The notes below the pieces were generated by a model, which saw only the letters and a program-made list of their open reading frames with translations, searched no databases and was not told the DNA's origin. Shown piece after piece: positions 1 through 8,606 of a stretch of 64,000 nt of DNA. Where the stretch lies: assembly GCF_020165195.1 (NCBI RefSeq), contig NZ_JAIUHR010000009.1, forward strand, positions 1-64,000. The letters are read 5' to 3'. The DNA comes from Mesorhizobium sp. CA14. GTDB taxonomy: Bacteria; Pseudomonadota; Alphaproteobacteria; Rhizobiales; Rhizobiaceae. The position numbers were made by a program, and so were the translations under genes. Position 1 is the first letter of the stretch. Each line of letters opens with the position of its first letter.

Positions 1-55
1 GCCAGCGCTGCGCATTAGCCCTACAAAATGGCGCTAGCGCGTTGCGATTGCTCAT
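1..55 (-). CDS. Possible start of a CoxE-like VWA protein (partial)
   Basis: An ATG overlaps the stop codon of the MoxR-type ATPase gene in a TGATG arrangement, and 18 codons stay open to the window edge (starts MSNRNALAPF). Tight stop-start overlap suggests translational coupling. In Mo-hydroxylase maturation clusters the ATPase CoxD is typically followed by the VWA protein CoxE, so a CoxE-like product is the natural guess, but the 18 residues seen carry no diagnostic motif. The call rests on position only. Confidence 0.35.
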   Translation of the reverse strand, partial: MSNRNALAPFCRANAQRW

Positions 56-936
56 CACCCCAATGCCTCCTCGACAATCCTCCCCAGTTCCGGGGCAATG
101 GCAGTCAAATCCTCCTCGTCCTTGATCAGTACGCCGATGGCGCGGCGGAAGGCTTGCGGCCATGGGCTGCCGCCTTTTTCGAGGATCGTAGCGGCATTCG
201 CCCATTCGACCGCTTCGGCGATGCCGGGCGGCTTGGCCAGTGGCCGCGCGCGGATCTCCTGCACGGCGTTGGCCACGGCACGCGCGGTGGCTTCCGCGAC
301 GCCCCCCGCGCGCAGCATGATGATCTCGGCCTCGCGCGCGGCGTCGGGATAGCCGATCCAGTGATAGACGCAGCGCCGGCGCAAAGCCTCGGCCAACTCG
401 CGGGTTCGGTTCGAGGTAAGGATGACGATCGGCTGCGTCGCGGCGCGGATCGTGCCGCGTTCCGGGATGCTGATCTGGAAGTCGGACAGGAATTCGAGCA
501 GCAGCGCCTCGAACTCGTGATCCGAGCGGTCGATCTCGTCGACCAGCAGCACGCGCTGCTCCGGCGCGCGAAGCACCTGCAGCAGCGGCCGGGCGATCAG
601 GAAGCGGTCGTCATAGATGTCGATCTCGTGCTCGCCGGCATGGCGGATGGCGAGCAGCTGGCGCTGGTAGTTCCACTCGTAGAGCGCATGCCCGGCGTCG
701 ATGCCCTCATAGCATTGCAGCCGCACCAGCTCGCGGCCGAGCAGTTCGGCGACAGCCTTGGCGGCTTCGGTCTTGCCGACGCCCGGCGCGCCTTCCAGCA
801 GCAGCGGCTTGCCGAGCCGGATCGCCAGGAAAATCGCGGTGGCGAGGCTGTCGTCGGCCAGGTAGCGCGAAGCGGCAAGGCGCGCGGTGATCGCCTCCGG
901 CGAAGCCGCGACCTCAACGGCGTCGCTGCTGGTCAT
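55..936 (-). CDS. MoxR/CoxD-type AAA+ ATPase
   Basis: This 293-residue protein is a MoxR-family AAA+ ATPase. Walker A is GAPGVGKT at about residues 49-56 and Walker B is LLVDE at about 130-134. A downstream arginine-rich segment and the C-terminal helical lid fit the family. MoxR proteins act as ATP-driven chaperones that mature or insert cofactors; CoxD of aerobic CO dehydrogenase is the best known relative in this context. The gene follows the Mo-binding subunit by 6 bp on the same strand, so it is almost certainly the last or next-to-last gene of the hydroxylase operon and probably assembles that enzyme. The substrate enzyme is inferred from position, not from sequence. Confidence 0.88.
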   Translation of the reverse strand: MTSSDAVEVAASPEAITARLAASRYLADDSLATAIFLAIRLGKPLLLEGAPGVGKTEAAKAVAELLGRELVRLQCYEGIDAGHALYEWNYQRQLLAIRHAGEHEIDIYDDRFLIARPLLQVLRAPEQRVLLVDEIDRSDHEFEALLLEFLSDFQISIPERGTIRAATQPIVILTSNRTRELAEALRRRCVYHWIGYPDAAREAEIIMLRAGGVAEATARAVANAVQEIRARPLAKPPGIAEAVEWANAATILEKGGSPWPQAFRRAIGVLIKDEEDLTAIAPELGRIVEEALG

Positions 937-942
937 CTCCCC

Positions 943-1947
943 TCAACCCGCCGCCTGCGTCTTCAGCGCGCGCAGGATGCGCTCCGGCGTGATCGGCAGC
1001 GTGTCGATGCGCACGCCGACGGCGTCGAAGACGGCATTGGCGACGGCCGGGATCTGCGGGTTGGCGCACATCTCGCCCGGACCCTTGGCGCCGAACGGCC
1101 CATCGGCGGAAGGACGCTCCAAGACGATGATCTCGGTCTCGGCCAGGTCCCCTGGGCCCGGCATCAGATACTGGTTGAAGTCCGTGCCGCCATGGTCGCG
1201 GCTCGGATAGTACGGTTCGGTCGTCTCGTAGAGCGCGTGGCTGATGCCCATCCAGGAGCCGCCGACGAGCTGCTGCTCGACCATCTTCGGATTGAGCGCG
1301 CGGCCAATCTCGAAGACGTTCTTGACGGTGAGAACCGTCACCTCGCCGGTCTCGTCGTCGACCTCGACCTCGGCCACCGTGCACGCGTGGGCGTAGCACG
1401 TGGACGGCTTCATCGCGCCCGTCTCCTTCTCCGGGTAGGAGCGCGGAATGAGGAACATGCCGCGCCCCGAGATCGAGCGGCCGCGCTTGAAATGCGCCGA
1501 CAGCGCGACATCGAAGATCGAGATCGATTTCTGCGGCGCGCCCTTCACCTGTATGTTGCCCTGGCCGTCGGTCTCAAGGTCGGAGGCGTTCACCTCCAGC
1601 TCCTCGGCGGCCACTTCCAGCATCACCTGGCGGGCTTCCTTGGCCGCCTGGATGACAGCATTGCCGGCGCGGTGCGTGCCGCGCGAGGCGAAGGTGCCCA
1701 TGCAGTGCGGACCGGTGTCGGTGTCGGCGGTGTCGATAACGACGCGGTCGGTTGGCACGCCGATCGTCTCGGCGCAGATCTGCGCCATGATCTGCTTCAT
1801 GCCCTGGCCGAGATCGACGCTGGAGAGCGTGACCATGAAGTTGCCGGTCGGCGTCGAATGGACCAGCGCCTGCGTCGGGTCGCCGCCGAGGTTCATGCCG
1901 GTCGGATAGTTGATCGCGGCGACGCCGCGTCCACGCCGGATCGCCAT
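943..1947 (-). CDS. Mo-hydroxylase large subunit, C-terminal part
   Basis: This 334-residue polypeptide matches the C-terminal half of the molybdopterin-binding subunit of the xanthine dehydrogenase family. It contains the Q-loop-like VDLGQGM segment (about 45-50) and GAKGPGE at about 286-292, whose glutamate (E292) is in the position of the catalytic base. It has no N-terminal Mo-pterin region; that lies in the gene just upstream. The upstream stop and this ATG are separated by one base (TAAGATG), and a good Shine-Dalgarno (AGGAAGGGAG) sits 6 bases before the ATG inside the upstream reading frame. This could be a genuine two-chain subunit made by coupled translation, or a one-base insertion that split an ancestral gene of about 790 codons. 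Confidence 0.82.
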   Translation of the reverse strand: MAIRRGRGVAAINYPTGMNLGGDPTQALVHSTPTGNFMVTLSSVDLGQGMKQIMAQICAETIGVPTDRVVIDTADTDTGPHCMGTFASRGTHRAGNAVIQAAKEARQVMLEVAAEELEVNASDLETDGQGNIQVKGAPQKSISIFDVALSAHFKRGRSISGRGMFLIPRSYPEKETGAMKPSTCYAHACTVAEVEVDDETGEVTVLTVKNVFEIGRALNPKMVEQQLVGGSWMGISHALYETTEPYYPSRDHGGTDFNQYLMPGPGDLAETEIIVLERPSADGPFGAKGPGEMCANPQIPAVANAVFDAVGVRIDTLPITPERILRALKTQAAG

Positions 1948-1948
1948 C

Positions 1949-3316
1949 TTAGACTCCCTTCCTGTAGGAGGACATCGCCATGTATTTTTCCGCCACCGGC
2001 CAGTTGGCGGCCCGCGAGGCTGCCTGCATGCATTCGATCAGCGCCGCGCCTTCGGTCGGCTGGCGATGCGCCTTCATGTCGCCGTCGCGATAGGCGTTGA
2101 TGAAGCGGAATTCGAGCGGGTCCATTCCGATCAGCCGCGCCAGCTTGTCCATCTGCACCTCCAGCGCGAAGTCGCCGATGGTGACGCCGAAGCCGCGCAT
2201 GGCCGACGATGGGGTGCGGTTGGTGTAGACGCAATAGGTGTCGATCCAGACATTCGGGATCGTGTAGGGGCCGGGATAGTGCGCGGCGCCCTTCTGCGCG
2301 CCATAGGGCGAGTGACGCGAATAGGCCCCGGCATCGGTGTAGCCGGTCACCTTGCGCGCGACGATGCGGCCGTCTTTCATGACGCCGTCCTTGATGACGA
2401 CCTTCTCGGCGGCGCGCGGCGAGGAGATCTGCATCTCCTCCTCGCGGCTGTAGATAAAACAGACCGGGCGTCCGGTTAGCTTGGCCGCGAGGATGGCGAT
2501 CGGCTCGACGATGACGTCGACCTTGCCGCCGAAGCCGCCGCCGACGGTGCCGCCGACGAAATGCAGCTTCGAGCCGGGCATCTGCAGGATGATCGAGGCG
2601 TTGTCGAGCGTGAAGAACATCGCCTGCGTGTTGGTGTAGCAGGTGAAGCGGTCATTGCCCTCGGGCGTCACCACGCAGCCCGTGGTTTCGGTCGGCGCGT
2701 GCTCGATCGGCGAGGACTGGTAGGACTGTTCGAGAATGTGGTCGGCCTGGGCAAAGCTTGCGTCGACATCGCCGAAGCGCACCTTGCGGCACTCGCCACT
2801 GTCATAGAGATAGTAATTCTGGCCGTGATATTCGTTGACCAAAGGCGCGCCTGGCTTCAGCGCCTCCTCCATGTCGAAGACGGCGGGGAGCACCTCGTAA
2901 TCGACCTTGACCTTGGCGGCGGCTTCCTGCGCCGCGCGCTCGGTCTCGGCCAGCACCGCAACCACGGCCTCGCCCTTCCAGCGCACCTTGCCGTCGGCGA
3001 GCACGGTTTCGTCCTCGGGGCCGATCTGGATCAGGATCAGGATGGTGTAGACATTGTGCGGCACATCCTTGGCGGTCAGCACGCGCACGACGCCCGGATG
3101 CTTTTCCGCTTCCGACGTGTCGATCGAGCGTATGCGGGCATGGTGGTGCGGGCTGCGCACCATCTTCAGATGCAGCATGCCCGGGAAGTTGCGGTCGGCG
3201 AAATAGGCGGTCTTGCCGGTGACGTGGCCGGGCGAATCGAGCCGCGGGCGGCCCTGGCCGATCTCGTGCAGGCCGTCCTTGCGGACATCGGCGAAATAAT
3301 CCTTGCGCAGTTCCAT
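1949..3316 (-). CDS. Mo-hydroxylase large subunit, N-terminal part
   Basis: This 455-residue protein is the N-terminal portion of a xanthine-dehydrogenase/CO-dehydrogenase-type molybdopterin-binding subunit. It contains GGTVGGGFGGK at about 255-265 and NRTPSSAMRGFG at about 366-377, both conserved Mo-pterin-contact segments. The family is normally 750-800 residues in one chain; here translation stops at SYRKGV and the rest is in the next gene in another frame. The ATG at 3316 is chosen because a GGGGGG-type ribosome site lies just upstream, immediately after the 2Fe-2S subunit stop 13 bp away. Family members hydroxylate purines, aldehydes, CO or N-heterocycles; the substrate cannot be read from the sequence. 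Confidence 0.85.
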   Translation of the reverse strand: MELRKDYFADVRKDGLHEIGQGRPRLDSPGHVTGKTAYFADRNFPGMLHLKMVRSPHHHARIRSIDTSEAEKHPGVVRVLTAKDVPHNVYTILILIQIGPEDETVLADGKVRWKGEAVVAVLAETERAAQEAAAKVKVDYEVLPAVFDMEEALKPGAPLVNEYHGQNYYLYDSGECRKVRFGDVDASFAQADHILEQSYQSSPIEHAPTETTGCVVTPEGNDRFTCYTNTQAMFFTLDNASIILQMPGSKLHFVGGTVGGGFGGKVDVIVEPIAILAAKLTGRPVCFIYSREEEMQISSPRAAEKVVIKDGVMKDGRIVARKVTGYTDAGAYSRHSPYGAQKGAAHYPGPYTIPNVWIDTYCVYTNRTPSSAMRGFGVTIGDFALEVQMDKLARLIGMDPLEFRFINAYRDGDMKAHRQPTEGAALIECMQAASRAANWPVAEKYMAMSSYRKGV

Positions 3317-3329
3317 GGCTCGTCCCCCC

Positions 3330-3812
3330 TCAGGCGGCGTTCTGCGAGTTGGCGCGCGCGGCGGCGAGCACCGCCTGGATGATCGGCTCGTAGCCGGTGC
3401 AGCGGCAGATGTTGCCGGACAGCGCCTCGACCACATCCTCGCGGCTTGGGTTGGGCGTGCGGTCGAGCAGCACTTTTGCGGCCATGATCATGCCCGGCGT
3501 GCAGAAGCCGCATTGCGTGGCGAAGGCATCGAGGAAGGCGCGCTGCAGCGGATGCAGCACGCCGCCTTCGGCGAGACCGGCGGTGGTCCTGATGTCGGCG
3601 CCGCCGCAGGTCTCGGCCAGCGTCAGGCAGGAGAGCCGCAATTCGCCATCGATGATGACCGAGCAGGCGCCGCAGGTGCCTTGGTGGCAGCCGCCCTTGG
3701 GCGAGGTGTCGCCGATCTTGTCGCGCAGCGCGTGAAGCAACGTCGTGCCGCTTTCGACGAACTCGGCTTTTTCGGAGCCGTTGAGTGTGAATTGAACCGG
3801 GACCTTCGCCAT
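3330..3812 (-). CDS. Mo-hydroxylase 2Fe-2S small subunit
   Basis: This 160-residue subunit carries both [2Fe-2S] clusters of a xanthine-dehydrogenase-family enzyme. The plant-ferredoxin-type cluster is held by C42, C47, C50 and C62 (GGCHQGTCGAC then SC), and the second by C101, C104 (CGFCTPG) and C136, C138 (CRCTGY). Length and motif order match the CoxS/XdhC-type small subunit. It passes electrons from the Mo site to the FAD subunit. It lies between the FAD gene (57 bp upstream) and the Mo subunit (13 bp downstream) in one leftward operon. No signal peptide is present, so a cytoplasmic enzyme is expected. Confidence 0.95.
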   Translation of the reverse strand: MAKVPVQFTLNGSEKAEFVESGTTLLHALRDKIGDTSPKGGCHQGTCGACSVIIDGELRLSCLTLAETCGGADIRTTAGLAEGGVLHPLQRAFLDAFATQCGFCTPGMIMAAKVLLDRTPNPSREDVVEALSGNICRCTGYEPIIQAVLAAARANSQNAA

Positions 3813-3869
3813 TTTTCCTCCCTGCGCGCCTGCCCGGATCGGCCGGACAGACGCGCGTCCCCACGGATG

Positions 3870-4664
3870 TTAGTCAAGCAGCAGCCGGCCGAGATAGACC
3901 GGCAGGACCTCGGCGCGATACCAGGCGCTGGCGATCGGGTCGGTGATCGGCGCGATGCCTTCGCCCGCGGCGGCCAGCGCCGGCGCGATCTCCTGCGGCG
4001 TGAGCTTGCAGCCGAGCAGCGCCTTTTCGGCCGCTAAAGCGCGGATCGGCCGATCGGCCATGCAGCCCAGCCCGATGCGCGCCGATGTCACCGTGCCGTC
4101 CGGCGCGAGTTCCAGAAGCGCGGCGATGCTCAGCACCGACACACCTTTCGGCTTGACGCGCGATACTTTCAGGAAGCGGAAGCTCTCGGCTTTGGGCGAT
4201 GCAACATCCACCGCCGTCGCTATGGCGCGGCTGGTGTCGCGATCGGCCAAAAAAGTCTCGACCGGCACTTCGCCGTCTTCGGTGACGACGGTCGCGTCCA
4301 GCGCCAGCAGCGCCACCGCGAAATCGCCGTAAGGGGCAGGGGCGAACAGATTGCCGCCGACGGTCGCCATGTTGCGGATCGCCGGCCCGCCGACGGCGCG
4401 CGCGGCCGGCGCAAGCGCGGTGAGCTCTGGATGACGGGCAATCGCGGCCATGGTGACGGAAGCGCCGAGCCGGACCTTGCCGCCGGAAATCACTATTTGC
4501 GAGAGCCCGGGATCGGTGACGCGCACGAGGCTGGAGACGGAAACGTCGCCTTCATTGGCGGCGCGCACCACAAGCGTGCCGCCGCCGAGATAACGCGTGC
4601 CGGCGGCCCGCAGCGCGGCGTTGGCGTCTTTCACGCTCGAAAAAGTCTGCAGCGCAAGCGACAT
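3870..4664 (-). CDS. Mo-hydroxylase FAD-binding medium subunit
   Basis: This 264-residue protein is the FAD subunit (CoxM type) of the same hydroxylase. It has the family's FAD-contact segments: YLGGGT near residue 25-30 and a GGPAIRNMATVGGNL stretch near 91-105, followed by the CO_deh_flav_C-type C-terminal domain. It receives electrons from the 2Fe-2S subunit and passes them to an acceptor. It begins 12 bp after the SRPBCC gene. The order medium, small, large is that of classic cox operons. The assignment is firm at family level and open at substrate level. Confidence 0.92.
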   Translation of the reverse strand: MSLALQTFSSVKDANAALRAAGTRYLGGGTLVVRAANEGDVSVSSLVRVTDPGLSQIVISGGKVRLGASVTMAAIARHPELTALAPAARAVGGPAIRNMATVGGNLFAPAPYGDFAVALLALDATVVTEDGEVPVETFLADRDTSRAIATAVDVASPKAESFRFLKVSRVKPKGVSVLSIAALLELAPDGTVTSARIGLGCMADRPIRALAAEKALLGCKLTPQEIAPALAAAGEGIAPITDPIASAWYRAEVLPVYLGRLLLD

Positions 4665-4676
4665 GGCGCGCTCCCG

Positions 4677-5120
4677 TCAGCTCTGGCCTGCGAAATGGGC
4701 CTTCAGGGCGTTGAAGCCGCCCTGGAAGACATTGGCGCCCATGCCCTCGGCCAGCTTGTCGGCTTCCTCGGGCGCTGCGTCGAAGCTCGCTGTCCATTCG
4801 GCATAGGTGCGGTTGCCGTCGGTGACGCGCCGCAACTGCAGCGTCGCCTTGTGATTGGTGAGCGGTTGCGGCGTTTCGAGGATCGAATAGCTGACCAGGA
4901 AGTTTTCATCCGAGAAGTCCAGCAGCTTCTCGCGCAGCCTTGCGCCGCTGACCAGTTGGAAGTTGCGCACGCAGCCGATCGTGGTGGCGTCCTTGCCGTC
5001 CTCGATATGGCTTTCCACCATGCGCGGATGCCAACTGGGCAAACCGTTGAAGTCGCGGATGCGCGCCCAGACCTGCTCGACCGGCGCGTCGATGACGCTG
5101 GAGATGGTGACTTTCGCCAT
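4677..5120 (-). CDS. SRPBCC (START-like) family protein
   Basis: This 147-residue protein begins VTISSVIDAPVEQVWARIRDF, the typical opening of the SRPBCC/polyketide-cyclase fold, and keeps a tryptophan-rich middle and a C-terminal helix (EADKLAEGMGANV) that closes the pocket. Such proteins bind small hydrophobic ligands; CoxG-like members accompany CO-dehydrogenase-family operons. The ATG at 5120 is chosen for the AGAGGA site just upstream. It is the first gene of the leftward Mo-hydroxylase operon, so it may bind the substrate or help attach the enzyme to the membrane. That role is an inference from position. Confidence 0.8.
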   Translation of the reverse strand: MAKVTISSVIDAPVEQVWARIRDFNGLPSWHPRMVESHIEDGKDATTIGCVRNFQLVSGARLREKLLDFSDENFLVSYSILETPQPLTNHKATLQLRRVTDGNRTYAEWTASFDAAPEEADKLAEGMGANVFQGGFNALKAHFAGQS

Positions 5121-5216
5121 AGACTGGTCCTCTTGCAAAGATCGGGAGCAGGCTAGAGCGGCCGACGGGCTCGCGCTTATCAATGCGTCTTGAGCGCATA
5201 TCAACCAGTCGGAAAA

Positions 5217-5362
5217 ACCGGCGCGTCGATATTCAGGTGATGCCGGCCTGCAAATGGCGGCTTCCTGCGCTTCCGGTGCTCACGTACCTAAAGTACGCTC
5301 CGCTCCGGTTCTCGGAAGCCACCACTTTCGGCTCGGCCTGACCTGAATCTCAACGCGCCTTA
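5217..5362. repeat. MITE-like repeat, copy 1
   Basis: A 146-bp element with imperfect terminal inverted repeats of about 22 bp (shared core TTCAGGT inward, GGCGCG outward). It matches a second, longer copy at 59964-60173 over most of its length, including the block with GTGCTCACGTAC and TACGCTCCGCTCCGG. Its right end overlaps the AraC stop codon. It lies between the AraC gene and the Mo-hydroxylase operon. Confidence 0.8.
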
Positions 5363-6187
5363 CGCTGTCGCCCGAGCGGCTTCGCGGTAGAGCGTCGGCG
5401 GCACGCCGACATGGTCGCGGAAGAAGCGCGAGAAATTGCCCTGGGTGGTGAAGCCGAGATTGCAGGCGACGGAGATCAGCGGTTCCTGCGACCACTGCAG
5501 CTGGCGCACGGCTTCCTCCATGCGCAGCGTGTTCCAGTAGACGTTTGGCGTCAGGTTGGTCTGTTCCTTGAAGAGCGCGAAGAAATGCGGCCGGGAGAGC
5601 CCGACCGAACGAGCCACGTCGTCGAACGAGATGCGCTCGCAGACATTGGCCTTCATCAACTGGATCGCCTTGCGGACACGGAAGTCGAGCATCGTGTTGA
5701 TGCGGGCCCGCGCGGCTTGCGGCGCCGAAGCATCCGCCGCGTCGAGCACGCTGTCGACGAAACGCTCGATCTCGTAGTTGGCGACGTCGTCGATGCTCTC
5801 ATTGTCGGTCAGGTGATCGAGCAGGTTCGCCGCCGCCTGGTGCAGCCAGGGCTCCAGCGTGATTGCGGCCTGCGTGAACAGCGGCGCCGACGAGGGAAGG
5901 TCGCGGCGCCGGCGCGCCCAATCCGGATCGATGTAGAAGGCGAGGAACAGGCCGGGCTTGCCGTCGCGGGAAAGGGCGTGGCTGTGCGGCTGGAACGAGT
6001 TGATGCCGGCTGCCGTGTCCGGTCCAAGCCGCACCGTTTCGCGGCCGATGGTCATTTCGCCTGCCGTGCCTTCCAGCCATATGATGAGATGCGCCTCGCC
6101 ATGGGCATGGGTGACGAAGTCATTGGCGACATTCAGCACGGAAACATGTCCGAACCGGCCCCAGTAGAGCCTGATCGCGTCCGTCAT
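5360..6187 (-). CDS. AraC-family transcriptional regulator
   Basis: This 275-residue protein has an N-terminal cupin-like sensor half (HAHGEAHLIIWLEG near residues 27-40, typical of AraC_binding domains) and a C-terminal pair of helix-turn-helix motifs (about 170-270) ending with the family signature around GFTTQGNFSRFFRDHVGVPP. It is transcribed in the same direction as the Mo-hydroxylase operon and ends about 240 bp upstream of the operon's first start, so control of that operon is the simplest guess. The effector is unknown. The stop codon TAA coincides with the outer end of the MITE-like repeat, so the last residues may have been altered by insertion, although the domain is complete. Confidence 0.9.
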   Translation of the reverse strand: MTDAIRLYWGRFGHVSVLNVANDFVTHAHGEAHLIIWLEGTAGEMTIGRETVRLGPDTAAGINSFQPHSHALSRDGKPGLFLAFYIDPDWARRRRDLPSSAPLFTQAAITLEPWLHQAAANLLDHLTDNESIDDVANYEIERFVDSVLDAADASAPQAARARINTMLDFRVRKAIQLMKANVCERISFDDVARSVGLSRPHFFALFKEQTNLTPNVYWNTLRMEEAVRQLQWSQEPLISVACNLGFTTQGNFSRFFRDHVGVPPTLYREAARATA

Positions 6188-6359
6188 GGGTATCGTTCCT
6201 CCCGCAGGCGACTGGCCTCCCTTCGCCTGCCTGGGGATTGTGCGGCTGAGTTCGGGTGCGCGTCAAGGCGCGGCGGAACGGAGGGCGTCACGCGTCGTCC
6301 GTCAGGGCCGATTTTCAGACTGGGCGATAGGAGCGCCCACCTTCTCCCACAAGGGAAAG

Positions 6360-7358
6360 CTAATCACTACGCCTGAAATTGCGGATGCGGTCGAACAGCA
6401 CCGCCAGGATGATCGCGCCGCCGATGAAGGTGCCTTGCCAGAAGGCGTTGATGCCGAGCAGGCCGAGGCTGTTGCGGATTACCTCGATGAGGGCAGCGCC
6501 GACGACGGCGCCGAGCGCGGTGCCGACGCCGCCGGCGAGATTGGCGCCGCCGATGACGGTAGCGGCAATCACCTGCAGCTCCATGCCGTTGCCGAGATTG
6601 GTGGTGACGGCGCCCAGCCATCCGGTCTGGATGATGCCGGCAATCCCTGCCGACAGCGCCGAGATCATGTAGACGACGACCTTGATCTGCTTGACGGGAA
6701 CGCCGGTCAGCGTCGCCGCATGCTCATTGCCGCCGATGGCGAAGATGTGCCGGCCGAATTTGGTCAAGCGCAGGATGAAGCCGGTGATCAGCGCCAGGAT
6801 GATCATGTAGAGCACCGGATTGGCGATGCCGAACACCCACGCGCCGCCGCCCAGCGCCAGAAGTTTTTGGTGGTCCGGTCCGAACTGGAAGACCACCGTG
6901 TTGTTGGACGCGACCATGGCGAGGCTGCGCGCCACCGACAGCATGCCGAGCGTCACCACGAAAGGCGGGAAGCCGAGATAGGCGATGAGCATGCCGTTGA
7001 AGGCGCCGATCGCAAGCGCGGTGGCGATCGAGGCCAGGATGCCCACCTCAATCGAATAGCCGGCATGCATGGTGACGGCGAGCACCATCGAGGAAAGACA
7101 GAGCACCGAACCGACCGAAAGGTCGATGCCGCCGGTGATGATGACGAAGGTCATGCCCAGCGCGACGATGGCGACGAAGGTGACGTTTCGGGTGATGTTG
7201 AAGATGTTCTTCGACGTGGCGAAGGAATCGGTGGCGACGGACAGGAACAGGCAGGCGAGGATGACCGCTATCACCACCCAGAAAGTCTGGTTGGCAAAGA
7301 GCCGCGACACGAAGGTGTGCTGCTTCTGCGCGATCGTCTGGTCAAGTGTGACTGCCAT
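6360..7358 (-). CDS. Sugar ABC transporter permease (FrcC/RbsC type)
   Basis: This 332-residue integral membrane protein belongs to the BPD_transp_2 family of sugar permeases. It shows about eight to ten hydrophobic segments and the family hallmarks GGIDLSVGS (about 74-82) and IGGANLAGGVGT near the C-terminus. It forms the membrane channel of a CUT2-type importer together with the ATPase 42 bp upstream and the binding protein encoded divergently. Pairing with a single-domain ATPase resembles the FrcBCA fructose/mannose/ribose system of Sinorhizobium. The sugar is not identifiable from sequence. Confidence 0.92.
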   Translation of the reverse strand: MAVTLDQTIAQKQHTFVSRLFANQTFWVVIAVILACLFLSVATDSFATSKNIFNITRNVTFVAIVALGMTFVIITGGIDLSVGSVLCLSSMVLAVTMHAGYSIEVGILASIATALAIGAFNGMLIAYLGFPPFVVTLGMLSVARSLAMVASNNTVVFQFGPDHQKLLALGGGAWVFGIANPVLYMIILALITGFILRLTKFGRHIFAIGGNEHAATLTGVPVKQIKVVVYMISALSAGIAGIIQTGWLGAVTTNLGNGMELQVIAATVIGGANLAGGVGTALGAVVGAALIEVIRNSLGLLGINAFWQGTFIGGAIILAVLFDRIRNFRRSD

Positions 7359-7400
7359 TATCGACCTTTCCTGAGAGGCGGGGCGCGACGTTCCGCGCGA

Positions 7401-8144
<744 letters not shown>

Positions 8145-8606
8145 CAGCCTTAAGCCTCCCCTTTATTGGCTTTATTGGCGCAACTGGCCACCGAACCCGG
8201 CGGCGCCGCTTGCGTCTTGCCCCGTCCATCTCCTCCGGAACGGTGCTTCCACGCATTTAGGCAAAAGCGGAGGGGGGCGTCAATCAATTGTCTGACGATT
8301 AATTTCGAGACTCGACGAAAAATCGGTTTTGTAGGACAAATAGCAATTGACGCTGGCGAAAAGCCGATATTAGCTAAGCTTCGAAGGAAGGCTTTGCCAA
8401 TCGTCCGTCCATCCGGCGGAGGGCGGGCAGATGGTTTGATGGTCAAGGATTCGGCTGCGTCGGTATTCGGGCAGACGGATCGGCAAATGCTTATCAGCCC
8501 GGGGGCGGGACGCGAACATCATGAGATGCTCGTCATGGTTCTTATGCATCCGGACTGATCAGTGTGGCGGGCACGCGGTGTCCGTCTGTTTCAAGGGAGG
8601 ACTGAT
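8145..8606. promoter_or_regulatory. Divergent promoter region of the Frc-like transporter
   Basis: This 462-bp gap separates the leftward ATPase-permease genes from the rightward binding-protein gene. It holds no convincing gene. The first half is AT-richer than its neighbours, and one operator-like site is seen at 8287-8299. A GGGAGG ribosome site precedes the binding-protein ATG. Confidence 0.6.
8287..8299. promoter_or_regulatory. FCD-GntR operator-like site ATTGTCTGACGAT
   Basis: The site is a near palindrome and contains TTGTCTGACGA, which fits the TNGTNNNACNA pattern known for the FadR subfamily of GntR regulators. It differs by one base from the perfect palindrome at 10732-10746. The likely binder is the FCD-GntR protein encoded at 11818-12552. 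Confidence 0.6.

Noticed and set aside
28-2100. A 690-codon plus-strand open frame over the Mo-hydroxylase genes
   Set aside because: It is antisense to well-recognised genes; long open frames on the opposite strand are expected at this GC content, and the product has no family features.
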